DNA from: Micromonospora sp. NBC_00421
GTDB taxonomy: Bacteria > Actinomycetota > Actinomycetes > Mycobacteriales > Micromonosporaceae
Length of the DNA: 64,000 bases
Direction: 5' to 3'
NCBI RefSeq assembly: GCF_036017915.1
Contig: NZ_CP107929.1
Location: 3,352,001-3,416,000 of the forward strand
Positions 29,505 to 40,393 of the stretch are shown here, piece by piece. The position numbers and the translations under genes were made by a program. A model generated the notes under the pieces. The model was given only the letters and a program-made list of their open reading frames with translations. It did not search any database and was not told the DNA's origin. Each line of letters starts with the position of its first letter. Within the stretch, counting starts at the first letter, position 1.

Positions 29505-32183
29505 TCACGCCTCGGCGATCGCCTTCTCGACCGTGAGTAGCAGGTTCGGGGCCTCGGCGGCGGGCAGGCCACCACCCTGCGCCACGTCCGGACTGCCACC
29601 GCCACGGCCGGAGAAGGCCGCTTTGACCAGGTCGTTCGCGGCCAGGCCGCGCCCACGGGCCGCCGCGTTCACGGCCACCACCAGGGATGCCTTGCCGTTC
29701 GATCGGGCCGCCACCGCCACCACCGCAGGCCGTGCCGGGTCGATCTTGCCGCGGATCTCCTGGGCCAGGGTCCGTACGTCGTTGCCGGCCGCGCCCTCCG
29801 GCGCCTCGGTGCCGACGTACGCCACCCCACGAACGTCCTTCGCCTGCCCGGCCAGCGCCGCCGCACCACCCAGCACCAACTGGGCGCGGAGCTTCTCCAG
29901 CTCCTTCTCGGCGTCGCGCAGCTGGGTGACGGTCTGCTCCACCCGGTCGGCGACCTGCTCACCGGGCACCCGGAACAGCTCGGCGAGGCGGGACACCAGC
30001 AGGTGCTCGCGGGCCAGGAAGCCGAACGCGTCCATCCCGACCAGCGCCTCGATCCGGCGTACCCCGGAACCCACCGACGCCTCGGAGAGGATCTTCACCA
30101 GGCCGAGCTGGGCGGAGCGGGCCACGTGGGTGCCGCCGCACAGCTCCCGGGCGTAGTCGCCGACCTCGACGACCCGGACCCGCTCGCCGTACTTCTCGCC
30201 GAACAGCGCCATCGCGCCGATCCGCCGGGCCTCCTCCTGGGAGGTGATGAAGGCGTTGACCTCGAGGTCCGCCAACAGCACCTCGTTGACCTGCTGCTCC
30301 ACGTCGTGCAACACGCTCGGCGACACCCCGGTCGGGGTGTTGAAGTCGAACCGCAGCCGGCCCGGGGCATTCAGCGAACCCGCCTGGGTCGCCGACTCGC
30401 CGAGGAAGTTGCGCATGGTCTGGTGCACCAGGTGGGTGGCGGTGTGCGACCGGGAGATCGCCCGCCGTCGGGTCACGTCGATCTCCGCGTAGCCGGTCTC
30501 CCCGGCCCGCACCTCACCCCGGACCACCCGCGCCCGGTGCACGATCAGACCCGGCACCGGCTGCTGCACGTCGAAGACCTCGACCTGCCCGGCGCCGACG
30601 GTGATCAGACCCTGGTCGGGCTGCTGGCCACCGCCCTCGGCATAGAACGGGGTGGTGTCGAGCACCAGCTCGACCGTCTCCCCCTCGACTGCCGCGCCGA
30701 CCGTCGCACCGCCGCTGAGCAGCGCCCGGACCCGGGACTCCCGGTGCAGCTCGGTGTAGCCGGTGAACTCCACCGCGCCACCGTCGTCACGCACCGACCG
30801 GTACGCCGACACGTCGGTGTGCCCGGTCTTGCGCGCCTGCGCGTCGGCCTTGGCCCGGTTGCGCTGGTCGGCCATCAGCCGGCGGAAACCCTCCGCGTCG
30901 ACCTGCAACCCCTGCTCGGCGGCGATCTCCAGGGTCAGGTCGATCGGGAAACCGTAGGTGTCGTGCAGTTGGAACGCCTGCTCGCCCGAGAGCGCCGGCT
31001 TCCCCGCCGACCGGGTCTGCGCGATCGCCGTGTCCAGGATCGTCGTCCCCGCCCGCAGCGTCGACAGGAACGCGTCCTCCTCGGCATACGCGTACTGCGA
31101 GATCCGGTCGAACTCCTGCGCCAACTCCGGGTACGACGGGGACATGCAGTCCCGGGCCACCGGCAGCAGCTCCGGCAACGCCCGCTCCTGCCAACCCAGC
31201 AGACGCACCGCCCGGATCGCCCGCCGCATGATCCGACGCAGCACGTAGCCGCGCCCCTCGTTCGACGGGGTCACCCCGTCCCCGATCAGCATCAACGCGG
31301 TCCGCACGTGGTCGGCGACCACCCGCAGCCGTACGTCGTCCGGGTGCGACTCGCTCGCCACGTGCCCGGAGTGCGCGCCGTACCGCTTGCCGGTCAGCTC
31401 CGCCGCCCGGTCCAGGATCGGCCGCACCTCGTCGATCTCGTAGAGGTTGTCGACGCCCTGCAGGATCGAGGCCATCCGCTCCAGGCCCATGCCGGTGTCG
31501 ATGTTCTTCGCCGGCAGCTCGTCGACGATCCGGAACTCTTCCTTGCTCCGGACGTCGGCGATCTCGTACTGCATGAAGACGAGGTTCCAGAACTCCATGT
31601 ACCGGTCCTCGTCGACCTCCGGGCCGCCCTCGCGCCCGTACTCCGGGCCGCGGTCGTAGAACAGCTCGGAGCAGGGACCGGCCGGGCCGGGGATCCCCAT
31701 CGACCAGTAGTTGTCCTTCTTGCCCCGGCGGACGATCCGCTCCATCGGCACCCCCACCGACCGCCAGATCTCGAACGCCTCGTCGTCGTCGAGGTAGACA
31801 GTCGGCCAGACCCGCTCCGGGTCCAGCCCGTAGCCGCCCTCGGCGACCGGCTTGGTGACCAGCTCCCAGGCCAGCGGGATCGCCCCGGACTTGAAGTAGT
31901 CACCGAAGGAGAAGTTGCCGTTCATCTGGAAGAACGTGCCGTGCCGGCTGGTCTTGCCGACCTCGTCGATGTCCGGCGTACGGATGCACTTCTGCACGCT
32001 CACCGCCCGCCGGTACGCCGGCGTCTGCTGCCCCAGGAAGTACGGGACGAACTGCACCATGCCGGCGTTGACGAACAACAGGTTCGGATCGCTGATGGCG
32101 GGCAGCGGAGCGGACGGCACCACGGTGTGCCCGTTCGCCTCGAAGTGGGCGAGGTACCGCCGCTTGATCTCCGCCGTCTTCAT
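29505..32183 (-). CDS. alaS: Alanyl-tRNA synthetase
   Basis: AlaRS charges tRNA-Ala and edits mischarged Ser and Gly. The 892-residue protein is full length: class II catalytic core with [16 protein letters not shown] and [16 protein letters not shown], the tRNA-recognition region, the editing domain with [13 protein letters not shown] and [13 protein letters not shown] (zinc ligands), and the C-terminal C-Ala domain containing [12 protein letters not shown]. The ATG overlaps the preceding small gene by TGA/ATG, linking it to the two small membrane genes upstream. Confidence 0.98.
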   Translation of the reverse strand: MKTAEIKRRYLAHFEANGHTVVPSAPLPAISDPNLLFVNAGMVQFVPYFLGQQTPAYRRAVSVQKCIRTPDIDEVGKTSRHGTFFQMNGNFSFGDYFKSGAIPLAWELVTKPVAEGGYGLDPERVWPTVYLDDDEAFEIWRSVGVPMERIVRRGKKDNYWSMGIPGPAGPCSELFYDRGPEYGREGGPEVDEDRYMEFWNLVFMQYEIADVRSKEEFRIVDELPAKNIDTGMGLERMASILQGVDNLYEIDEVRPILDRAAELTGKRYGAHSGHVASESHPDDVRLRVVADHVRTALMLIGDGVTPSNEGRGYVLRRIMRRAIRAVRLLGWQERALPELLPVARDCMSPSYPELAQEFDRISQYAYAEEDAFLSTLRAGTTILDTAIAQTRSAGKPALSGEQAFQLHDTYGFPIDLTLEIAAEQGLQVDAEGFRRLMADQRNRAKADAQARKTGHTDVSAYRSVRDDGGAVEFTGYTELHRESRVRALLSGGATVGAAVEGETVELVLDTTPFYAEGGGQQPDQGLITVGAGQVEVFDVQQPVPGLIVHRARVVRGEVRAGETGYAEIDVTRRRAISRSHTATHLVHQTMRNFLGESATQAGSLNAPGRLRFDFNTPTGVSPSVLHDVEQQVNEVLLADLEVNAFITSQEEARRIGAMALFGEKYGERVRVVEVGDYARELCGGTHVARSAQLGLVKILSEASVGSGVRRIEALVGMDAFGFLAREHLLVSRLAELFRVPGEQVADRVEQTVTQLRDAEKELEKLRAQLVLGGAAALAGQAKDVRGVAYVGTEAPEGAAGNDVRTLAQEIRGKIDPARPAVVAVAARSNGKASLVVAVNAAARGRGLAANDLVKAAFSGRGGGSPDVAQGGGLPAAEAPNLLLTVEKAIAEA

Positions 32184-32485
32184 CGCTGGGGTTCCTCCGG
32201 AAAGATCTCTCGGTCACCGATGCGCGGGTCCTCCCGCAGCTCGGCGAACTGGTCGTCGAACGCCTCACCCCGGGCGAACGCCTCGTGGATCTCCTGCTCG
32301 CGCTCGGCCATCCCGATCCGTACGTCCTCCACGAAGCTACGCAGCGACTCGACCAGACCGCCAGCGGATTCGGACAGCCCGCTGGCGATCCCGGCCGGGG
32401 TGTACGCCTGCGCGGTCCGGGTGGCCTTGCGGACCACCACCACACCCACGGCCAGCCCGATGCCGAGCCAGAAAAGTCGCCTCAT
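32180..32485 (-). CDS. Small single-pass membrane protein (DUF6167-like) upstream of alaS
   Basis: The 101-residue protein begins [20 protein letters not shown], one membrane span with a short cytoplasmic tip, followed by an amphipathic, acidic helix ([17 protein letters not shown]). Proteins of this kind sit next to alaS in many actinobacteria; no function is known. AGGAGG precedes the ATG. Stop overlaps alaS start. Confidence 0.85.
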   Translation of the reverse strand: MRRLFWLGIGLAVGVVVVRKATRTAQAYTPAGIASGLSESAGGLVESLRSFVEDVRIGMAEREQEIHEAFARGEAFDDQFAELREDPRIGDREIFPEEPQR

Positions 32486-32517
32486 GTCTCAATTCCTCCT
32501 GTGCGGCGCCGACGGGG

Positions 32518-32979
32518 TCAGCGGTTGCCACGCCGGGCGGCGCGCCGTTGCTGCTTGATGGTGTCGCGCACCTCACGCTCGGTTTCCGCGGTACGCCGCG
32601 CCGAGGCGGCCCGACGGACGCCGTACCCGAAGGCGGCGACCTTGACCAGCGGGTTCGCCGCGGCGGCCGAGACGACGGTGGCCAGGTTCGCCACGTTGGC
32701 GGTGACGTTCTGGGCGTGCCCGGTCATCGTGTCGACCTTCGCGAGCTGGAGGTTCACCCCGTCCAGCGAGGTCTGCACCTGCTCCAGGGCGACGTTGACG
32801 TTCTTCACCGTGGTGTTCACGTCCCCCAGCAGCGGGGCGGTCTGCTCGTTGAGGTCGTTGATCATCCGGGTCGTCGCGTCCACGGTGTGCCGCAGCCGCA
32901 GGATCGGTACCGCCAGCACGAGCACCAGCATCAGGAACGCGCCGGCCGCGATCAGCGCAGCGATCTGTCCACCATCCAC
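32518..32979 (-). CDS. DUF948 family membrane-anchored coiled-coil protein
   Basis: The 153-residue protein opens with a membrane span (IAALIAAGAFLMLVLVLAV) and continues as a long alpha-helix with heptad-like hydrophobics (MINDLNEQTAPLLGDVNTTV and onward), as in DUF948. The tail is strongly basic (KQQRRAARRGNR). GTG 32979 is preferred because GGAGG lies six bases upstream; an earlier TTG at 32994 is possible. It lies 32 bases upstream of the next small gene and probably starts the alaS transcript. Function unknown. Confidence 0.8.
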   Translation of the reverse strand: MDGGQIAALIAAGAFLMLVLVLAVPILRLRHTVDATTRMINDLNEQTAPLLGDVNTTVKNVNVALEQVQTSLDGVNLQLAKVDTMTGHAQNVTANVANLATVVSAAAANPLVKVAAFGYGVRRAASARRTAETEREVRDTIKQQRRAARRGNR

Positions 32980-32999
32980 GCATGTCCTCCTCAAGCAGG

Positions 33000-33024
33000 G
33001 TTCCGGGGCCCGACGCCCCGGAAC
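33000..33024. terminator. Hairpin after the giant disordered gene
   Basis: GTTCCGGGGC and GCCCCGGAAC form a perfect 10-bp stem with a 5-base loop. It lies downstream of the 1338-residue gene and just upstream of the DUF948 ribosome binding site, so it may be a terminator or a leader structure. Confidence 0.6.
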
Positions 33025-33126
33025 ACGCGACCGGGGTACCCGCCCTCGTGGCGTGACCCGCGCAGGGTCGTCGGCAGCAGGCGGGCCTGCCAGCCCCAGA
33101 CCCTACCGTCCGTGATGGAAGCCGGC

Positions 33127-36100
33127 TCAGGACGGTGAGCGTGTCAGGCCGCCGAGCGGATCGTCGGTGATCGTCGGGAACGGATCCTCACCGGTCAGTG
33201 ACGGATCGGTGCTCGGCTGTGGCCGGGTCCGCTCGTCGTCGATCGCGTTGCGCACCTTCACCGACACCAACGACCCGCTGCACTCCCCCGCTGCGGGTGC
33301 GGCCGGGGTGGACGGCGGTACCGCCGGCTCCCCGCTCACCGGCGGCGGCGTGCAGGTCGGTTCCCGCACCCAGAGATCGAGGGTCAACTCGTCCCGCCGC
33401 CAGCAGGTGTAGCTGCCCTTGGCCGGCTGTTCCGGGCACCGGGTGACCTCCCAGGGTCGCCACCCCGCCGACCGCAGGGCCTGCTCGTAGACCCGGTTGG
33501 TCTCCTCCGGCGCGCGGTCGGACTCCACGGTGCGCTCCCGCAACCGGCAGTCCTGCAGGCACCAGCGACTGCCGCTGACGTTGTCCACCGTCTGCGTCGT
33601 CGCCCAGCCGGGCACACCCAACTCGTCCAGGGTGTCGAAGACCGGGTCCCGGCTCAGCGTCCGCATCCCGAAGTAGAGCGGGAGCGCCCCGAGCAGCACC
33701 ACGCTGACCAGCACCAGGATGCCCAGCCGCAGACGACGTCGTTGCCCCGTGCGGCGACGCGGCCCGGCACCGTCGGAGTCGCCGACGTCGGCGTCGCCCG
33801 GGTCGTCCTGGGCCGCCGGGCGCAACGGCCCGCCGGTCGCCTCGTCCGGATCGGACCGGACGCCGTCCGGTGGCGTCACCCGGGCCACACCCGGGCCGTC
33901 GACCCGACCGGACGACGGGACCGCGGCGACACCCGCCGTCTCCGACCGGTCGGGTGGACGCACCGGCGGGGCCGCCCGCCCGCCGGCCTCCTCCGGCCCC
34001 ACACCGGGTCGTACGCCCGGCACGGTGGCACGGGCAACCGCCGCCGCCGCGACGACCCCACCCGCACCGGCGGGCCGGGGGCCGGCGTCGGCGGGTGGTC
34101 CGGGGCGTCGGCCACCCTCCGGTCCCGCCGCCCGACGCGGGTCGTCCGAAGGTACGGGCGGGCGCGCGGTACCGGTGACCGGGCCAGTGGCAGGACCCTC
34201 CGGACGGGCGGTACCCGTGACCGGGCCGGTCGCAGGACCCTCCGGACGGGCGGTACCGGTGACCGGGCCCTCCGGACGGGCGGTACCGCGACCAGGACCG
34301 TTCGGACGGGCGCTGTCGCGGGACGGCGCGCCGGGACGCGGTGCCCTCGGATCGGGAGCGCCGAGACGCGGGCCCGCCGGGGTGGCCACCTCTGGAAGGA
34401 GTCCGCCTCCGACGGTCCCCTCCGGACGAGGCGCGGTGGCACCGTTCGGTACCGGAGCACCGACCCGGGGGACATCGGACGTAGGTGCCGCCGCTGCCCG
34501 GTCCGGACCAGCACCACCGGCCGGGTGTGCCGCCGTCCCGGGGCCTGCGGGACGCGGGCCACCGGCCACCGGCGCAGCGCCGGACACCGAAGCCGAGCCG
34601 CCTGACCGGGGACCGCCGGGCACCGACCCGGGACCGCCCGGACGCGGAACACCCGGGACCGGCGCGCCGCCGGGCAGCGGCACAGAAGCCGAACCACCCG
34701 CTCGTGGACCACCGACCGCTCGTGGAGCACCGGGTGCCGAACCGGGACCACCGGGGCGGGGGCTCCGGGTCGGGTCCGGTACCGGACCGGCATCGGTGTG
34801 GGCGCCGCGGACCGGAGCACGGTCGTCACTCAGCGGTCCGGGAACGGAACCCCCCGGTCGGCCGGGGGTCCGCTCGGGCGGGGACGGCCGGGCCGTCCCA
34901 CGAGCCGGCCCGGCTTGTTCCGGCCGAAGCGGCCCGGACTGTTCCGGCCGGGACGACCCGGACTCGACGTCGCTCCGCTCCGGACCACCTGGTGCACCCC
35001 GACGAGCCGGGTCGGCCGGGACCGCTCCGCCCGGCGGGGTCGACCGGTTGAGCACCCGCAGGGCGGGATCGGTGTGCAGGGTACGCCCGGCCTGACGCAG
35101 CCAGTCCGCCGGCCGATCCGGTCGGTCAGCTCGTGGCGCTGCGGTCCGCCGTCCCGCGGGTCCGTCCGGCCCGTCACCCTGGGCGGGACCGGGCGGGACC
35201 GACTGGCCCGCAGTCGCGGCCCCCTCCGGTCGACTCCGCCGGCCCCGCGCTTCGTCGGTGTCCGGGCGGACCCGAGGACCTGATGGTTCGCTCCCGGCCG
35301 GGCTGCGCCACCCTCCCGACGGCTCCTCGTCGTCCGGGCGGGCCCGACGGCCTTCGGACCCCTCGCCGTCCGGTCCGGGGCGGTGGGCGGCCGGCTCGCC
35401 GTCGGGTCGGGCTCGACGGCCCGGTGGCGCGGCGATGTCAGTGGGCGGGCGGCGACGCCCGTTGTCGTTCCGGTCGGCCGGACCGGACCGGCCGGTACCG
35501 GGAACGGCCGGGGTGGACGGCACACCGGGCGAGGTCGGGGCGACAGCGGGCAGCGGCGGCGCGTTGCCGGTCATCGGCACCACCGGCTGGTCCGGCTCGG
35601 CGGCGCGACGGCGGCCCCCCCGCTCGGCGGGCGGGCGGTCACCGGGATCGCGGACGGGGGTGGGCGACACCTCGGCACGGCGACTTTCCGCAGCCCGGGG
35701 ACCGGGCGCGGTCGTCTCGGGTCGAGGGCTGCCGCCCACCGGTGCCACAGGGGCGGTACGCGGCCCGCCGACCGTCGGGGCCGGTAGCACTCCGGCACCG
35801 GCCGGCGCCCCCGCCCCGGCGTGGGGCGCACCGGGGTGGGGCGCACCGGGGTGGGGCGCACCGGGGTGGGGCGCACCGGGGTGGGGCGCACCGGGGTGGG
35901 GCGCACCGGGGTGGGGCGCACCGGTCGGGTGCGCCGCAGCGGGCGCAGGACCGCCGGGCCCCGGCCCAGGTCGGTTCGTCGGTTCGACCGGACCGGGCCG
36001 TCGGTCTCTCTGCCGGTCGTCGGGCACGGTCCGGCGACTCCGCAGGGACGGCCCGTCGGCTGCCGCAATCCCCGCTCGGTCGTCGGGCACCGCCCGCCCG

Positions 36101-37143
36101 CCCGGAGGTGGGCCGGCAGGTGCCGGAGCACGGTGGGACGGGTCGGCGGAGGTCGGGGCACCGTGGGCAGGCCCGGCGGGAGCCGGGACACCGGGACCGG
36201 CCCGACCGACAGATGGTGCCTGACCGGGCGGGACCGCCGCCCGACCGGAGCCGGAACCGGGGACCGAGGCCCGACCGGGGACCGGGACCGAGGCCCGACC
36301 CGGGCCGGGGCCACCGACGGCAGGATCGGGGCGGGACGCCTCCTCGGGGTGCTGCGGGCCGGGACGGCCGACCGGCGTCGGACCGGGCCAGGGCCCTTCC
36401 CCGGGACGGGGGCGCTGCTCGGGGGTTGTCGGCCAACCCGCCCCACGTACCGGCGGGGCGGCCTGGCCGCCAGGGTGTACCGGCCCCGGCGGTTGCCCGT
36501 CGGGACGGTACACGGGACGGCCGGGTCGGTCCGGTTCGGTGCCGGCCGGCACCGGACCGGACCGACCCGGTCCGGCGGGCGGTTGCAGGTCGGGGGGGCC
36601 ACCAGGCTGCGGCGGGCGGGGGCCACCGGAGGTCGACGCCTCCCGGCGTGCACCCGGTTGACCGGTGGCCGGGCCAGGTTGACCGGTCACCGGACCAGCC
36701 GGGGGTACGGATTCCGGTCGGGCACCCGGCGGAGCCGGTTCCGGCCGGGGGACCGGAGGCACCGGCTGCGACCGGGCATCCGGTCGCGGTGGCCGGGCAC
36801 CGGCCGGCGCTGCCCCGTCGGGACGCGCAACCGGCTGGCCGACGCGCGGCGCGATCGGCCCCCCCGGTCCGGGTTGCGCACCGGGCTGCGGCGCGGCCGG
36901 ACCACGCCCGACAGGCGGCGCAGCCGGACCACGGACCGGCGGGACCGGACCGCCGTCCGGGCCGAGGTCGGCACGCTGCTGTTTCGCCGTACGCAGGTCG
37001 TCGATCCAGCCGAACTCCTCGCCGGCCGGCTCGGGCGGGGTCTCGTCGCCGCCTCGCCCCCGGCCCCACCGACGTCCCTTGGCGCGAGGTTCACGCCGCT
37101 CGTCGGGACCGTCCTGCGGTTGCTCCCCACCTCGCGATGTCAC
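33127..37143 (-). CDS. Giant single-pass membrane protein with about 1130 residues of disordered Pro/Gly/Arg sequence
   Basis: The 1338-residue protein is unlike any family I can name. Residues about 1-60 are charged, with a conserved-looking core [20 protein letters not shown]. Residues 60-1130 are low-complexity Pro/Gly/Arg/Ala, including about six HPGAP pentapeptides and a 14-residue repeat [15 protein letters not shown] basic patch ([11 protein letters not shown]) precedes one membrane span (about 1139-1160). The C-terminal ecto-domain, about 178 residues, is ordered, with six cysteines, e.g. in [19 protein letters not shown] and [20 protein letters not shown]. Topology would put the disordered part in the cytoplasm. 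GTG 37143 overlaps the rarA stop, so the two are cotranscribed. Codon bias matches its neighbours, so it is a real gene. Confidence 0.85.
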   Translation of the reverse strand: MTSRGGEQPQDGPDERREPRAKGRRWGRGRGGDETPPEPAGEEFGWIDDLRTAKQQRADLGPDGGPVPPVRGPAAPPVGRGPAAPQPGAQPGPGGPIAPRVGQPVARPDGAAPAGARPPRPDARSQPVPPVPRPEPAPPGARPESVPPAGPVTGQPGPATGQPGARREASTSGGPRPPQPGGPPDLQPPAGPGRSGPVPAGTEPDRPGRPVYRPDGQPPGPVHPGGQAAPPVRGAGWPTTPEQRPRPGEGPWPGPTPVGRPGPQHPEEASRPDPAVGGPGPGRASVPVPGRASVPGSGSGRAAVPPGQAPSVGRAGPGVPAPAGPAHGAPTSADPSHRAPAPAGPPPGGRAVPDDRAGIAAADGPSLRSRRTVPDDRQRDRRPGPVEPTNRPGPGPGGPAPAAAHPTGAPHPGAPHPGAPHPGAPHPGAPHPGAPHPGAPHAGAGAPAGAGVLPAPTVGGPRTAPVAPVGGSPRPETTAPGPRAAESRRAEVSPTPVRDPGDRPPAERGGRRRAAEPDQPVVPMTGNAPPLPAVAPTSPGVPSTPAVPGTGRSGPADRNDNGRRRPPTDIAAPPGRRARPDGEPAAHRPGPDGEGSEGRRARPDDEEPSGGWRSPAGSEPSGPRVRPDTDEARGRRSRPEGAATAGQSVPPGPAQGDGPDGPAGRRTAAPRADRPDRPADWLRQAGRTLHTDPALRVLNRSTPPGGAVPADPARRGAPGGPERSDVESGSSRPEQSGPLRPEQAGPARGTARPSPPERTPGRPGGSVPGPLSDDRAPVRGAHTDAGPVPDPTRSPRPGGPGSAPGAPRAVGGPRAGGSASVPLPGGAPVPGVPRPGGPGSVPGGPRSGGSASVSGAAPVAGGPRPAGPGTAAHPAGGAGPDRAAAAPTSDVPRVGAPVPNGATAPRPEGTVGGGLLPEVATPAGPRLGAPDPRAPRPGAPSRDSARPNGPGRGTARPEGPVTGTARPEGPATGPVTGTARPEGPATGPVTGTARPPVPSDDPRRAAGPEGGRRPGPPADAGPRPAGAGGVVAAAAVARATVPGVRPGVGPEEAGGRAAPPVRPPDRSETAGVAAVPSSGRVDGPGVARVTPPDGVRSDPDEATGGPLRPAAQDDPGDADVGDSDGAGPRRRTGQRRRLRLGILVLVSVVLLGALPLYFGMRTLSRDPVFDTLDELGVPGWATTQTVDNVSGSRWCLQDCRLRERTVESDRAPEETNRVYEQALRSAGWRPWEVTRCPEQPAKGSYTCWRRDELTLDLWVREPTCTPPPVSGEPAVPPSTPAAPAAGECSGSLVSVKVRNAIDDERTRPQPSTDPSLTGEDPFPTITDDPLGGLTRSPS
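34166..34290. repeat. 42-bp in-frame repeats ([14 protein letters not shown]) in the disordered protein
   Basis: Three near-identical units, each containing GGTACCGGTGACCGGGCC or a close variant, are spaced about 42 bases apart and keep the reading frame. Confidence 0.85.
35821..35925. repeat. 15-bp in-frame tandem repeats (HPGAP) in the disordered protein
   Basis: The unit GTGGGGCGCACCGGG recurs seven times without interruption, starting at 35821 and every 15 bases to 35911; the last unit is altered at its end. It encodes HPGAP pentapeptides on the minus strand. Near identity at the DNA level suggests recent expansion. Confidence 0.95.
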
Positions 37144-38639
37144 TGCTGAACCTCCTCGGCGGCGTCGTCGCCGTCCTCATCCGCCCCACCGGTGTGCCCC
37201 GCGCCCGACGGGTGACGGCCGTCGACCGCCGGCACCGGCCCGTCGGGGCGCGACGTCGGGGCGGACGACCCCCGGACGATCCGGCGCAGCAGGGGCAGCC
37301 GGGCGGCCACCGACCGCTCGGCCCCGTGCCCGCTGGGCCGGTAGTAGTCGGTCCCGACGAGATCGTCGGGAGCGTACTGCTGGGTGACCACCCCGCGCTG
37401 GTCGTCGTGCGGGTAGCGGTAGCCCGTGCCGTGCCCGAGCCCCCGGGCGCCGGAGTAGTGCGCGTCGCGCAGCCCGCGCGGCACCGCACCGCCCCGACCC
37501 GCCCGGACGTCGGCCATCGCCGCACCCAGGGCCGTGGTGGCCGAGTTGGACTTCGGCGCGGTGGCCAGGTGGATCACCGCCTGGGCGAGGTTGAGCTGGG
37601 CCTCGGGCAGGCCGACGTACTCCACCGCGTGCGCGGCGGCGGTGGCCACCGACAGGGCGGACGGGTCGGCCAGGCCGACGTCCTCGCTGGCGAAGATGAC
37701 CATGCGGCGGGCGATGAACCGGGCGTCCTCCCCGGCGACCAGCATCCGGGCCAGCCAGTGCAGCGCGGCATCGACGTCGGAGCCGCGCATGCTCTTGATG
37801 AAGGCGCTTGTCACGTCGTAGTGCGCGTCGCCGTCGCGGTCGTAGCGTACGGCCGCCACGTCCACCGCCTGCTCGGTGGTGGCCAGGTCGATCCGGTCGA
37901 CGCCGAGCGCGGTCGCCGAGGCCGCCGCCGCCTCCAACGCGGTCAACGCCTTGCGGACGTCACCGCCGGCGAGGCGTACCAGGTGGTCCTCGGCGTCGGT
38001 GGCCAGGGTGAGCTCGCCGGCGAGGCCGCGCGGGTCGACGACCGCGCGACGCAGCAGGCCACGCACGGCCGTGTCGTCGAGCGGCTGGAGGGTGAGCAGC
38101 ACGCACCGGGACAGCAGCGGCGAAATGACGGAGAAGTACGGATTCTCGGTGGTCGCCGCGAGCAGGGTGACCGTGCGGTCCTCGACGGCGGCGAGCAGCG
38201 AATCCTGCTGGGTCTTGCTGAACCGGTGCACCTCGTCGATGAAGAGCACCGTCTGCGGGCCACCGGAGCGGCGCTGGCGACGGGCGGTCTCGATGACGGC
38301 CCGGACGTCCTTGACCCCGGCGGAGAGCGCCGACATGGCCACGAAGCGACGGTCGGTGGCCCGGGCCACCAGGTGGGCGATGGTGGTCTTGCCGCTGCCC
38401 GGCGGGCCCCAGAGGATGACCGAGAGCGCCGCGCCGCCGCCGACGAGCTGACGCAGCGGGGCACCGGGCGCGAGGAGGTGTTCCTGCCCGACCAGTTCGT
38501 CGATGCGTGCGGGCCGCATCCGGACCGGCAGCGGGGCGTCCTCCCCCACCGAGGCGAAGTCGTCGACGCCGACGGAGCCCGCGGGGGCGCTGTGCGCCAC
38601 GGCGGGTGCGCCGAGGGAGAAGAGGGCGTCGGAATCCAT
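37140..38639 (-). CDS. rarA: Replication-associated recombination protein RarA (MgsA)
   Basis: RarA is an AAA+ ATPase acting at stalled replication forks. The 499-residue protein has the clamp-loader-like start [20 protein letters not shown], Walker [17 protein letters not shown], Walker [13 protein letters not shown], sensor region [21 protein letters not shown] (arginine finger) and the MgsA C-terminal domain with [15 protein letters not shown] and [12 protein letters not shown]. It is coupled by GTGA to the downstream giant disordered membrane protein. Confidence 0.95.
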   Translation of the reverse strand: MDSDALFSLGAPAVAHSAPAGSVGVDDFASVGEDAPLPVRMRPARIDELVGQEHLLAPGAPLRQLVGGGAALSVILWGPPGSGKTTIAHLVARATDRRFVAMSALSAGVKDVRAVIETARRQRRSGGPQTVLFIDEVHRFSKTQQDSLLAAVEDRTVTLLAATTENPYFSVISPLLSRCVLLTLQPLDDTAVRGLLRRAVVDPRGLAGELTLATDAEDHLVRLAGGDVRKALTALEAAAASATALGVDRIDLATTEQAVDVAAVRYDRDGDAHYDVTSAFIKSMRGSDVDAALHWLARMLVAGEDARFIARRMVIFASEDVGLADPSALSVATAAAHAVEYVGLPEAQLNLAQAVIHLATAPKSNSATTALGAAMADVRAGRGGAVPRGLRDAHYSGARGLGHGTGYRYPHDDQRGVVTQQYAPDDLVGTDYYRPSGHGAERSVAARLPLLRRIVRGSSAPTSRPDGPVPAVDGRHPSGAGHTGGADEDGDDAAEEVQQ

Positions 38640-38653
38640 CAGGAAGACAGTAC

Positions 38654-38698
38654 CGGGCGCGGCCCACGACGCCGGAATCGCGCCGTGGGCCGCGCCCG
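38654..38698. terminator. Hairpin between the 70-residue gene and rarA
   Basis: A perfect 15-bp stem (38654-38668 with 38684-38698) around a 15-base loop lies 16 bases after the stop of the small membrane gene and just upstream of rarA. Confidence 0.75.
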
Positions 38699-38714
38699 TT
38701 CTGATCCGTTGCGG

Positions 38715-38927
38715 TCAGCCACGACCCGGCCGACGGCCCCGGTACCACCGGCCGCCGCCACCGCCGCGCGGGCCGCTGCCGACGCCGGCCAGGTAGAGCG
38801 AGAGCAGCAGCAGGCCGATCAGCACCAGGGTGTTCCAGTTGAACAGGTCGGGGGCGCCGAAGTTGGTGTTGAGCAGGTCCAGCAGGAGCGCGAAGCCGAA
38901 GACGACGGCCGCGAGGATGGCGAGCAT
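38715..38927 (-). CDS. Small two-span membrane protein, function unknown
   Basis: The 70-residue protein starts MLAILAAVVFGFALLLDLLN, then has a second span (NTLVLIGLLLLSLYLAGVG) and ends in a Gly/Arg tail. ATG 38927 follows GGAGG by 8 bases; a longer frame is open upstream but lacks a start signal. No family assigned. It is followed by a terminator and stands alone. Confidence 0.75.
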   Translation of the reverse strand: MLAILAAVVFGFALLLDLLNTNFGAPDLFNWNTLVLIGLLLLSLYLAGVGSGPRGGGGGRWYRGRRPGRG

Positions 38928-39068
38928 GTGGATGTCCTCCGGTAGGGGGTCCCAGTAGGTCGGCCTCGATGTACCCAATCGGTCGAGCTGTCAATCTCCA
39001 CCGTGGAGATCCGGGTCGCCCCACCCGCAGGTTCCCGGCTGCCCGTCTGGTCGGCTCCGACCGGGAAC

Positions 39069-40391
39069 TCACCGACCTGGCGGTCCCACCACCGTCCCGG
39101 CCTCGTCGGCACCCCGGAGTGCCGCTCCGGTGGGCTCGGTCGGATCCGCCGGGGCGGCCCGTCGTCCGGCCCGCCACGCCGGCAGGTAGAGCGGAGCGGC
39201 CACCGCCAGCGCCACCGCCCCGACCACCATCGCCGTACCGACTCCCCGGCGGTCGGCCAGGGCGGTGAGCAGCACCGCACCGAGGGCGAACCCCGGCTGC
39301 CCCAGCATCGAGTTCAGCGAGATGACGCTGGTCCGGTAGGGCCCGTCGACCTGTCGGTGCAGCAGCCCCAGGTGCAGCGGGTTGGACGCGCCGTGCACGG
39401 CGTAGCAGGCCAGGTAGGCGGCCAGCACCCCGACCGGCCCGGCGAGCAGCCCCATGCCGAGCACCGTGACGCCCTGCACGATCCGCAGCAGCCCGGCGGC
39501 GGGGGCCGCGCCCAGCCAGCGCAGCAGCAGCGGGGTCGCCGCCGCACCGGCCGCCGAGACCAGCCAGGCCGCCGAGTTGGCCGGGCCGAGCAGCGCCGCC
39601 GCCCGTTCGGGGTCGCCGACCACGTCGGCGAGCCGGATCGGCAGCAGCGACTCGAAGGTGACCATGCCGAAGCCCCAGAACAGCTCCACCGACACCAGGG
39701 CGAGCAGCACCCGGGAGCGGCGCAGCAGGCCGACGGCCTGACCGATCATCCGGGGGGCCGCCACGACCGAGGCGCGCAGCGTGCCCGGACCCCGGGCCGG
39801 GCCGGTCTCGACCAGCAGGAACAGCAGGACGACCAGGGCCACCGCCTGGAGGGCGGCGGCGACCAGCACCGGCACGGTCAGGGCGCTGACCGGCCCGACC
39901 GGCCCGAGCGCGATGAGGCCGCCGCTGAGCAGCGCGCCACCGGCGATGGTGACGCCCGCGACGGTGCCGGCGAAGCCGAGGCCGGGCTGGTAGTCGCTGC
40001 CGGGGTCGGCGGCCAGGGTGGACTCGACGTACCAGGAGTCGAGCGGGCCGCTGTCGAGCGCCCGGTAGACCCCTTGCAGGGCCCAGACCAGGAAGAACAG
40101 CGCGAAGGAGTCGGCCACCGCGAACAGGCCGAGCGCCAGCAGGCTGACCGCCCAGGCGGTGACCAGGACGACCCGGCTGCCGAGCGCGTCGGCCAGACCG
40201 CCGGTGGGCAGCTCCAGCGCCAGCACGACCAGGCCCTGCGCGGTGGAGACCAGGCCGATCTGGGTCAGCGACAGGCCGCGTTCCTGCATCAGCAGGATCA
40301 TCGCCGGGATGGTCAGGCCGGTGGGCAGCCAGCGCAGGCCGTAGAGGGTGAGGTAGCGCAACCGGACCTGGCGTACGGTCAGTGCGGTCAC
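39069..40391 (-). CDS. Major facilitator superfamily transporter
   Basis: The 440-residue protein has about 12 membrane spans with the typical motif region ELPTGGLADALGSRVVLVTA between spans 2 and 3 and the central loop between spans 6 and 7. Family resemblance is to drug/proton antiporters of the MDR type; the substrate is unknown. GTG 40391 starts two bases after the stop of the ArsR-type gene, so regulator and transporter form an operon. Presumably it is induced when the repressor leaves the upstream palindrome. Confidence 0.85.
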   Translation of the reverse strand: MTALTVRQVRLRYLTLYGLRWLPTGLTIPAMILLMQERGLSLTQIGLVSTAQGLVVLALELPTGGLADALGSRVVLVTAWAVSLLALGLFAVADSFALFFLVWALQGVYRALDSGPLDSWYVESTLAADPGSDYQPGLGFAGTVAGVTIAGGALLSGGLIALGPVGPVSALTVPVLVAAALQAVALVVLLFLLVETGPARGPGTLRASVVAAPRMIGQAVGLLRRSRVLLALVSVELFWGFGMVTFESLLPIRLADVVGDPERAAALLGPANSAAWLVSAAGAAATPLLLRWLGAAPAAGLLRIVQGVTVLGMGLLAGPVGVLAAYLACYAVHGASNPLHLGLLHRQVDGPYRTSVISLNSMLGQPGFALGAVLLTALADRRGVGTAMVVGAVALAVAAPLYLPAWRAGRRAAPADPTEPTGAALRGADEAGTVVGPPGR

Positions 40392-40393
40392 CG

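Noticed and set aside
30003..32558. A plus-strand frame of about 850 codons opposite alaS
   Set aside because: Antisense shadow of a universally conserved gene; the composition is His/Arg/Pro-rich with no recognisable fold.
35821..35925. A CRISPR-like array
   Set aside because: The units are 15 bases, contiguous without spacers and in frame in a coding gene.
35133..38945. A plus-strand frame of about 1270 codons opposite the disordered protein and rarA
   Set aside because: It is an antisense shadow in GC-rich DNA. Its translation shows no domain, while the minus strand encodes RarA with intact motifs.
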